Assembly (NCBI GenBank): GCA_030142905.1
Contig: JASJOG010000015.1
Coordinates: 3,160,501 to 3,224,500, forward strand
Direction of reading: 5' to 3'
Source: Heliopora coerulea
Taxonomy: Eukaryota; Cnidaria; Anthozoa; Scleralcyonacea; Helioporidae
Length of the DNA stretch: 64,000 nt
Translations under genes and position numbers: made by a program
Notes under the pieces: generated by a model
The model's database searches: none
The model's input: the letters and a program-made list of their open reading frames with translations, nothing else
What the model was told of the DNA's origin: nothing
Shown here: positions 56,680-64,000 of the stretch, piece by piece
Layout of the letters: each line of letters begins with the position of its first letter
Position numbering within the stretch: the first letter of the stretch is position 1

Positions 56680-57835
56680 TCTCAATAACATGGGAATTCG
56701 GTCCTCGAAAGGAAAGAAACTGGAGAACCGTCGTCCGGATCGAAAAATAAAACGTAGAGAGACATCAGGCGGGAATCCTAACCTTGTCAAGAATATTAGT
56801 GCCCAGCATATTATTCTTAGTAGCATTGTTGAAACAAACAAAACGAACCAGTTAATGATGGAAATAATTTTTAGTCACTAACGTTTCGTAACATAACCTG
56901 TAACATCATCAAAGTAAATGATAACTATATACACGTGTCAGGAACTTTTAAAGCTTAACGTTTATAAAATCGGTCGGATAAAAGTTCCCGACACATGTAT
57001 ATAGTTATCATTTACTCTGATGATGTTACTGGTTATGTAACGAAACGTTAGTGATTAAAAATTATTTCTATTATCAACTGGTTCGGTTTTGTTTCAACAT
57101 TGCTACTAAGAATAATATGCTGGGCAGTAATATTCTTGAAAAGTAGGGAGACATGTGGAAAGGCTGCGGAACATAATTTCATAACCTGGGTTCTGATCTG
57201 TAGTGAATGAGATCCGGTAAAAGGCAACGTGAATTAAATCACATTCCTTTCAGAGGAATTAGGGTCCTGGGGTGGTGGGCTAAATAAACGATGTAAGAAA
57301 ACACGGATACAGCGATCGAGAAAAGCTTCAGGGTAACCATTACGAAGTAAAAAGTTTTTATAGTTTTGGACTTCAGCATGAAAAAGGTAGCAGGAGGAAC
57401 AAATTGTAAAGTATCGGTGTAGTAGAGTATGGACGAGAACCCGCTTAAAGGAAGATGGAATGAAACTGTGATAGTTAGTGAATAAACCTGTAAAAGTGGG
57501 CTTGCGATAAAGTGAAGTGGAGAAACCATCGGACCGATTAATTAAAACGTGTAGGAAAGGAAGTGCGGAGTTGACCTTTAGTTGGTTAGTGAATGTGATG
57601 TTGGGATGTTGAGAGTTGAGGTAATCTAGAAAGGGACGAACGTGATCACGGGAGCGAAAAATAACCAAACAATCATCAAAATAACGCGGAAAAATAAGGG
57701 TTTAAAATCGTCTGGGCAGTTAGCTAACCAACAGCGTTCATGAAATGCTAAGAACATATTAGCCAACCCATAGCTACAGCATTTGTTTGTTCATATAGGC
57801 AATCATTAAATAAGAAATGGTTGGTTGGTTGGTTG
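56680..57835. mobile_element. Penelope-like element insertion with large palindrome
   Basis: Compared with the paralogous flank at 43.76 kb, about 1.15 kb is inserted here. It begins with an inverted pair (about 56790-56960 and 56975-57140, sharing GTAACATCATC ... CGTTTCGT and AAGAATAATATGCTGGGC) and then carries the C-terminal RT remnant (57234-57705). Terminal palindromes are typical of Penelope-like element junctions. Confidence 0.75.
57234..57705 (-). pseudogene. Penelope-like reverse transcriptase C-terminal fragment
   Basis: The minus strand opens at RYFDDCLVIF (the RT active site, YFDD) and continues RPFLDYLNSQHPNITFT, ALPFLHVLI, TSLYRKPTFTGLFTNY, LVHTLLHRYFTICSS and NGYPEAFLDRCIRVFL. 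These are the conserved blocks between RT and the GIY-YIG domain in Penelope-like elements. Stops lie just upstream of YFDD, and no endonuclease follows in this fragment. Confidence 0.88.
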
Positions 57836-57904
57836 TTTAAGTTAAACTATTACGTTAAAACGAAACAACAGTTTTTAAAAGTATTTGTGAAACATTTAGT
57901 TTAC

Positions 57905-58010
57905 CTTTGATAATCACCAGACGAAGTCATAAAGCACCTTCACTCAACGTAGGACTTACAAGATCACTGACCAAATACTTCAGACCAATCTTGAATGGAA
58001 CTTATATCTT
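57905..58010 (-). promoter_or_regulatory. TATA-like box, leader and splice donor, candidate promoter of receptor 4
   Basis: The minus strand reads AGATATAAGTTCC (about 58.00 kb), then GGTCAGTGATCTTGTAAGT and a leader ending GTGATTATCAAAG at 57905 with donor GTAAACTAAATG. It closely matches the 43.84-kb block. Confidence 0.55.
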
Positions 58011-58229
58011 CTAGAAATACGAGAGAGCCTTGTGACCGGAAACAGGAGTGAACACAACCATTATTGTTCGAACGTAGAATATCACCGCAAAGCACATTAC
58101 ACCACAATTGTTAGTAATGTTGTGGTCTAGTTAATCGCAGGATGATGTCAAATGTATAACTTCCAGAAATGTTTTCCAAGTTGGCGACGGGAGCAAATTA
58201 TTTCAGAATTTTTTTGCTTCTTCTGGAAA

Positions 58230-58577
58230 CAGGGGTTGCGCCAGGGGGGCAAAGCGGGCTACAACCCTCTGTCTGGGAAGAATTAACAATCCGTCTGGGA
58301 ATTTTCATTGATGAACACATTTATATATTGTATGAACTATGAGTACTTGTTATTCATTTAGTCAAAAAAGATAATGGACTCTTCTTTTCTTCTCAAATCT
58401 AAAAGCAAACTGTTTCTAGTCAGCTGTTGCGACTATTGTTGCGAAAAGTAACATGGTGTTTTTGACCTACAATATAAGGAAATCATAAAAGAGGCGTGGT
58501 CCTGGCCCCTCCTGTTTAGCCCTCTTGTCGTCGGGGACAATAGGCCATGCGTCGGGGAATTGCTGACGCCACCCCTG
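58230..58577. mobile_element. hAT-type MITE in receptor 4 unit
   Basis: A 348-bp insert beginning CAGGGGTTGCGCC and ending GACGCCACCCCTG, with the 8-bp duplication TCTGGAAA at 58222-58229 and 58578-58585. The paralogous unit near 44.09-44.13 kb lacks it. No transposase is present. Confidence 0.85.
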
Positions 58578-58919
58578 TCTGGAAATTTTTTTTTGGTTGA
58601 GTTAAGAAGCGTTTTCAAAGCGAAGCTTTTGTAACAATGTATCCCTGCCGTCATGTTGCAGTTTGACCAAGCCCTAGCTATTGAGCTTGCGAAAACTGTG
58701 GAAGGAAATTTTGAGAGCGAACAATCGAGATGAGTGCATATTTGGTCAAGTTTACTTAAGATTTAAATTGTATTTTGCTAAGTTCGTGTCAATATTTTTA
58801 GTAACTTCCTGTTTTCAAGATGGAGTGACGTACACTCTTGGGTGTTTGTCGTTTGACAAAAGCTCGCCGGGCGGTATTTAATTTTAAATTTCATAAGTTG
58901 AGATTATTAAGTTACAGGT

Positions 58920-59710
58920 TAACTAGAAGCGTAACAATTTAAGTCGATGTCCGTGGTAATTTGCACAAGGAGCAAAAATATTCCTGAAAAAGGGACGTGG
59001 AAAACATTCCTGTCAAAAGCAGGCCGTGCGGTAGTTAATCTTAACAAGAAGTTATTTGATAAGTTGAGATTTACAAATTGCAGTCTGGCAAGAAGAATAA
59101 GAATTTAAGCAGTTGTCCCGAAGCTGCATAACCGCTAATGTTAGGATTTTGTTCGTAGCTCTGACGCCGTGATTTTAGTGACCAGGATGCGCGTGAAATT
59201 ATTTTGCGTGGGAACAGCGACCGGAAACTTACATGTTAATTGGAAGTCGGCTTTCACTGGCTCATAGGCAAGAGTGGAAACAGGCTTGACGAGGAACAGG
59301 AGAAAAGATAAGCACTGAAATTCCTGTAGAATTTGTAAAAAAATATTGTTCTTCTGTCCAAGAGAAAAAATTAGCTCGTGATTCCAAAAATATCGTCTGT
59401 TCTATTAGACGAGTTCACATTGTAAGCCATGGCTTTCATAGGAAACACATTGAAACTCTTGGTGCCGTCGTAAGAGAAATTTTAAATGACCGTCAAAAGC
59501 TGATTGTCTTATTAGAAGTCGACAAGAGATTTGGTTGTACTTTGAGTGCGCTTTGGAGAAGGTGTATATTGGGAAAATTGTCTAGTTTTTCATGAACATA
59601 AGGCTTGCGGTTTAATGGATTTGAATTGTTACAGTACGATTACCTTTCATGGGTTACCTGGTACCGTATGTATTGAGAGAGAGAGTATGTATTGAGAGAG
59701 TGCACGTGTC
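58920..59710. other. Interval without a recognised gene
   Basis: Contains a local partial repeat of the 44.40/58.86-kb sequence (TCAAAAGCAGGCCG ... AAGTTGAGATTTACAAATT). Otherwise no family or reading frame of note. Confidence 0.4.
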
Positions 59711-59711
59711 T

Positions 59712-60060
59712 CTCACCACGTGTCTCTCTGTCTAAGACCGTGATTAAAGTTATCATGGTCAAAGTGAGAAGAGTATTGTCCAATTTGACTCGACTAAACA
59801 TCGTAGGTTCTCTTCGAGTGCTTCGGTTTCCTCCTGCAGTAACACTGCACCACTAGCGAGAACAGCGCGGCCCCGTACATGTCTGCGATTACAACTACCT
59901 TTGTCACAAATGAGACGAGTGTTTACCAGTTTGGCTCTTACCAAGCGTCGCAGCTTTTCTTGGGTTACTCAGGTTTCCTTCCGCAGTAACAGTTGGACCC
60001 ATGAAGGGTGGACCTTAAAGGAGATCAGCTTAGATAGCTGATAGGGTTAAATAAAGACAC
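59712..60060 (+). repeat. tRNA-derived SINE, family B, copies 4 and 5 in tandem
   Basis: Two partial copies follow each other: 59712-59850 (GTCTCTCACCACG, TGATTAAAGTTATCATGGTC) and about 59863-60060 (GATTACAACTACCTTTGTCA ... ATGAAGGGTGGACC). They are joined at CAGTAACACTGCACC, so either one inserted into the other or they were duplicated locally. Confidence 0.65.
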
Positions 60061-60900
60061 CTAACATCTGTAATACACGCTGATCAGTTCAAATCTGTAA
60101 ACGTAGCTTGCATTTGTACAGGCACAACGCTTTTTTTTAAAATTTTAATTGTTTAATTTTTTTAACAAATGTAAATTTTTAAACTTATCACTTTTCAAGT
60201 TACATGTTCAAACTGGTAGCTAGCTAGTTACAAGGTTGTTCAGGTTGTGTGACTAAGAAATCAATACTAGAGAGTAGAGTAATAGGTATTAGAATAATCA
60301 CGCAGGTGTTTATGAAAAATCCCGTGTGGTGATTGGCCAGAAAATTACGTGATAAACCCGATATTCACCTAGAGATGAAGGCGTAGAAGCAATATGGTGG
60401 CTGCTTTTGTAAAAGCTACCGAGGAGAGTTTTTTTAACGCGCCGGTTGACTTCTTTCTTTCAAGTAATCTCTTGTGTAATTATACTAAAACAATTATTCG
60501 CCTCAGGCTCAGTGAATATTATTGAATAATCCGTCGACTTCGCTATGGGGATAACAATATTCGGCGAATAATTTTCAAATATTAAGGAAAGTTAAAGGGT
60601 GGAAATATTGAAATGTTCGTGTCAAGGAAGAGACGAATATACGTTAAGAGAAATGATCAAATATTACCTTTACGTTAGGTAAATTAAACCTTAGAGTTTC
60701 TTTCTACAGTGAGCCTGTCTCAATGATTACCATGTGAATGGTAATCAGAAGGTAATATTGGACGGTTTGATTTCCATCCGAAACTCGGTTGATGATTTCC
60801 TGAGTTCAGAAGAGTTTGTCTGAGGTGAGCGATCACCCGATATGAGCATTGACGAAAAGTTTGAAACACTGGTTAGTTCTTGTAAGTGCTATAAAAATAG
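60060..60900. other. Interval without a recognised gene
   Basis: AT-rich unrecognised sequence between the SINE pair and the receptor 5 unit. No reading frame of note and no clear repeat structure. Confidence 0.4.
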
Positions 60901-60974
60901 AGATCTAGGTGGGTAGGTCTGAGTGGACGTAGAAAAAGTTTAAAGGTAGTAAAGTTTAAAGGTAGTACTGTGCC

Positions 60975-61080
60975 ACAAAACGAAAGAACAAGGTATTGAT
61001 GTTTCGAGCGAATTCCCTTACTCGGAGGCATCTTTCTCCGAGGAAGGCTGTGACTTGAAACGTCTGTATCTTGTTATTCC
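60975..61080 (-). repeat. Penelope-type hairpin 3' of receptor 5
   Basis: Arms AACAAGATACAGACGTTTCA and CGAAACATCAATACCTTGTT (minus strand) are paralogous to the hairpins after receptors 3 and 4. It is more diverged, with the CTGAT core changed. Confidence 0.5.
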
Positions 61081-61163
61081 GTTTCTTGTCAGTGATATTT
61101 GTCAGTTCGGAAGCCGTAACACTGCTCACAAACAAAAAGCCGATCATTTCCGAGGGAGGCAAT

Positions 61164-62213
61164 TTAACATTTACTTGATGTAGATTGCTCAACGGAATGT
61201 TTACTATGTACCGTTTGGAGGTCGATAGATTCGACTTTCCTCCAAGTTGCCGACGAAGCTGCTATTCCCCGTCTGATAGAATTAACGTGCCTCGAAATAG
61301 CTTCACGAATAGTAACGTTTCTTAAGCAGTAAAACAAAGGATTAAAAGTCGAGTTTAAGAGTAACCAGGTGTGCGCGAATGGTAAGAAGCCAAAGAAGAA
61401 TACGGAGTTCACACCATGCATTTTTTCATAAACTAACGCAATGATTTTAGGAAGATAGGCCAGAAACATAACCGTCATCAGAAGAACAGCAGTTTTTACC
61501 AAGTAAGCCTCCTTCTTCAGCTCTCTTACATGCGTGACGTTGTTTAGTTGTGGCGAATTGTTGTGGAATCTCCTTCTTGTAAAACGTCTATAAATTTTAA
61601 CATAAATGCAAACGTTGGCGGCGAATAGGACAAGAATAATTCCAAGAGAGAACATCTGAAAAATTGTGAAGTATTCGTGGAAAACCATTGCTAATATAAC
61701 AAACGCTAACCAAACGGCCCAAGCTACGCTAGCCACGATAGCTATGCAATTTTTTGTGACTTCGTTACGATGTTTAATTGGATGACACACAGCTAGGTAT
61801 CGATCGATGCTCACAAAGGTGACCGTGAGAAAGGAGATTCCTGTGAAATAACCCCCAGAAGCTCCCATTGCCAGCCATAATGTGGTACTGTAAATGCTGT
61901 ATATTTCCATGATTTTTACAGCGATAAGAAGTGGTTGGGTGACCTGCCCAACTGAGATATCCGTGATAGCCAGTAGCATAAGCAAGAAATAGTGAGGGGT
62001 TCTCAAGGATGGCGTTTTGAAATAGATAATAAGAAACACGGTGTTTGCTAATAGGGTTATCAGAGCGGAGACCATATTTATTACGATGTGAAGAACATTG
62101 ATTGGTACCATCCAATCCTCTATTGGTCCGCATGCGTAACGAGGTATAAAGCATTTAACCATATCGGTGGCATTATCTCCAGTAGAGCTAATGGTATCGT
62201 TTACTTCGGTCAT
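61164..62213 (-). CDS. Class A G protein-coupled receptor 5
   Basis: 349 residues from the ATG at 62213 (MTEVNDT). Seven TM segments, NAT near the N terminus, DRY and NPLFY are present. It differs from receptor 4 mainly at the N-terminal edge (RYACGPIEDWMVPIN), the first extracellular loop and the C tail, which ends with a Ser-rich stretch. The same missing features apply (no TM3/ECL2 cysteine pair, no CWxP). The acceptor TTTATCTTTGCCACCAG ends at 62353. Its promoter block should be to the right of the window. Confidence 0.94.
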   Translation of the reverse strand: MTEVNDTISSTGDNATDMVKCFIPRYACGPIEDWMVPINVLHIVINMVSALITLLANTVFLIIYFKTPSLRTPHYFLLMLLAITDISVGQVTQPLLIAVKIMEIYSIYSTTLWLAMGASGGYFTGISFLTVTFVSIDRYLAVCHPIKHRNEVTKNCIAIVASVAWAVWLAFVILAMVFHEYFTIFQMFSLGIILVLFAANVCIYVKIYRRFTRRRFHNNSPQLNNVTHVRELKKEAYLVKTAVLLMTVMFLAYLPKIIALVYEKMHGVNSVFFFGFLPFAHTWLLLNSTFNPLFYCLRNVTIREAISRHVNSIRRGIAASSATWRKVESIDLQTVHSKHSVEQSTSSKC

Positions 62214-62649
62214 GCTGACTTGCGGGTCATTCACCAACTCGAAGACTTGATGGTTAAGTTTGAGATTTAAATTGCTGACCCTTTACTGGATGTCGTATGT
62301 TCCGTCTTAAGGGACTCTGCTCCACTGTTTTTAAAATGTGTGATGAACGTAGCTGGTGGCAAAGATAAATGTATTGTTTAACACAGGAAATCTACAGGAA
62401 AGCAATAAAGTAAATTTCAGTGATGGTTACAACTATGCAATATATATCAAATTAGGAATAATCACTCTACGTTCTACGACCATGAAATATATGAAAAAAG
62501 TTGTGAGTGACGTTCATCAGAGGTGGAATAGAATCATCCACTTTCCCATTCAAACATTCCAGGGTGGAGTGAAATGAAAATTAAGTTTGTCATTTGAAGA
62601 TGTTTGTCCCCATCGGAGTTTGTTGTCGAGATATTTGTAGATTTTAACG

Positions 62650-62815
62650 CTACTCGAAGTGAAACGAACCCATACCGGGCAAGTAAGAGAAAAACTCTAA
62701 TTGACTGCAACTGCATGGGATTCGAACCCGCAACTTTCGAATCCTAGCCGCGGTCAAGTAGTGTTTTTTTTTCTATTTGCTCGGTATGGGTTCGTCTCAC
62801 TTAGAGTAGCGTTGA
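62650..62815. repeat. Palindromic tRNA-like MITE, receptor-unit copy 3
   Basis: GTGAAACGAACCCATACCGG and its inverse TATGGGTTCGTCTCAC, with GGATTCGAACCCGCAACTTT in the centre. It is the best preserved B-box copy of the three. Confidence 0.7.
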
Positions 62816-63413
62816 TATCCTTGTCTTTCACCCAAGTACTTAGTTCCATACAATAATTCGTACATTTACTTTATATGTTAACGAAGTAGTCTGTGAGGTC
62901 ACTTATTTACGTAGTCACTGGACCCAAATGTGTGATAACTGTTTGTTTATTTTTTTAACTGGAGTTCAATGTTTGTACTTGAAACATAGCATTTAGATAC
63001 TCAAGCATTTGAACTGGGCGTATTACCCCAACGTCGCGGGACTTTAGATTTCGATCTGAAGAAGTAGGCTCTTACCCAAAACTAACTCGCCTTTTTTAAT
63101 ATTACATTAGTATCTATGGAAGATATTTTTCTCAACAAAATGGGTCTGGCCGATTGGTGGACAGACGTAATCCGTCACAAGTGCAAGGTGTGTATGAATG
63201 TAGATCCGTTAGATGCGTCGACTTTAATTTTTTCATTTCTTATTCCGACTCGATTCTGTTTAAAAACCACATTTGTTTTTCTATTCAGAATCTGTTTTTG
63301 TGAGGATATATTTTTAGTAGAGAAATAACCAAGAAAAATCCCTTGCATTAGTGCCCTTGATCACTTCTCAACACTGTTCAACTTCAACTGAAATCCTGTG
63401 AACATAGCCTTAG

Positions 63414-63576
63414 TCTGTGTGTGAATGATTTGTTCGCCACGATTGTTACACGGTTCTTATAAAACAAGTTATAATTGCCTTAATCTTATAAGATTTTAAT
63501 TGTGTTTTAAGATAATTAAAACTTGTTCTGCAAGAACCGTGCGACAATCATGGCGAACAAATCATTCACACACAGA
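63414..63576. repeat. Intact 163-bp palindrome of the receptor unit (Copia empty site)
   Basis: TCTGTGTGTGAATGATTTGT and ACAAATCATTCACACACAGA are the ends of two arms of about 60-65 bases separated by a short AT-rich centre. The same palindrome at 36.9/42.9 kb carries the Copia element in its centre. The ends and symmetry suggest a foldback MITE. Confidence 0.85.
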
Positions 63577-64000
63577 TCGACTGAGCACGTTCATCTTAGG
63601 AAGCAGAAACCGTGACGTTGTTTAGGATCAGAGTCAAGATTTAACGGAACCTAGGCTTGTTGTTTTCGTCGAACCTAACTTGACGAGCGAAAGTCCACTG
63701 AAATCAGCTGAGTGAAATTGAGCCGTCACATTCATGATTAAAATATTTCGAAAGCTGTTCCAAGAGTGGAAAAACGAGTGCGTAGTCTGGTGCGTAGGTC
63801 TTCCCGATGTACTTTTCATTGATCCTGTTGGGTGAATGGTTCTCAACCTTTTTTGGATGAACGCCGACATGCCTCGTACTAAGAGATCTTGCCGCCCGCT
63901 GACTGAGAACAAAAAGGACGCAGAAGTGGCAGGTGAACGGGTCGTCTGGGACACACAAGTTTGTCTTTGTAGTTAAAGTATAATTTAAGCAGACTGAAAT
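63577..64000. other. Right-edge part of receptor 5 unit
   Basis: Aligns with 42.98-43.10 and 55.79-56.12 kb (AACCTAGGCTTG, GACGAGCGAAAGTCC, GCGTAGTCTGGTGCG). A minus-strand open frame of 106 codons (63954-63634) is not recognised and is broken in the paralogous unit, so I do not call it a gene. Confidence 0.45.

Larger units (their letters stand above)
53090..58920. repeat. Receptor tandem unit (receptor 4), paralogous to 34.2-44.4 and 60.9-64.0 kb
   Basis: Order: hairpin, receptor, acceptor, tRNA-like palindrome, a long flank with CTGTGAGGTCACTTATGTA, half of the 163-bp palindrome (55.73-55.79 kb), the GACGAACGAATGTCCTCTGA segment, then the leader block at 57.90 kb. The same order is seen in the other two units. 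Between 55.07 and 56.67 kb no gene is recognised. Confidence 0.85.

Noticed and set aside
63634..63958. 106-codon minus-strand frame at the right edge
   Set aside because: Not recognised, and the paralogous stretch at 55.9-56.1 kb does not keep the frame.
1..64000. CRISPR array, bacterial operons or organellar genes
   Set aside because: No regularly spaced identical repeats, no Shine-Dalgarno-led gene runs and no organellar proteins; introns and eukaryotic transposons throughout.

Overview
This is eukaryotic, AT-rich, repeat-dense DNA. Intronless class A GPCR genes in a same-strand cluster, a secreted SEA-domain gene split over small exons, and a mixture of Gypsy, Copia, Penelope-like, Jockey/L2-like, PIF/Harbinger, hAT and tRNA-derived SINE sequence suggest an anthozoan cnidarian, most likely a scleractinian coral. 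That assignment is inference. Nothing bacterial or organellar was seen, and there is no CRISPR array, rRNA gene or intact tRNA gene.

Layout. 1-5.7 kb holds a five-exon plus-strand gene for a small secreted protein with a SEA domain. 5.7-11 kb is mostly non-coding, with SINE copies, one candidate first exon and a decayed non-LTR retrotransposon. From 11 kb to the right edge the window is a cluster of five intact, single-exon coding, rhodopsin-family receptor genes, all on the minus strand (about 11.0-12.0, 27.7-28.8, 34.7-35.7, 53.4-54.5 and 61.2-62.2 kb). The last three are recent tandem copies that share kilobases of flanking sequence; the first two are older.

Between the receptors lie layered mobile elements. 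These are an internally deleted Gypsy element with two LTRs (17.4-21.5 kb); Penelope-like pieces with inverted terminal repeats (21.5-26.8 kb); a broken Copia element (37.0-42.9 kb) that itself carries a solo LTR and a hAT-type MITE; a complete but inactivated PIF/Harbinger element (46.2-49.2 kb); a 5'-truncated Jockey/L2-like element (50.4-53.1 kb); and a Penelope RT remnant (57.2-57.7 kb). Because the host DNA was duplicated before many insertions, paralogous empty sites are present in the same window and fix the ends and order of several insertions.

How the parts may work together. Far upstream of each of the first four receptor genes is a copy of a short block with an AT-rich or TATA-like element, a leader of about 60-90 bp, and a splice donor ending CAAAG/GTAAA or CGAAG/GTAAA. 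The three recent receptors also share a good acceptor about 140 bp upstream of the ATG. I infer that each receptor is transcribed from a distant promoter through a non-coding first exon spliced over a long, transposon-filled intron. Two additional copies of the block have lost the donor GT and look like orphan promoters of lost units.
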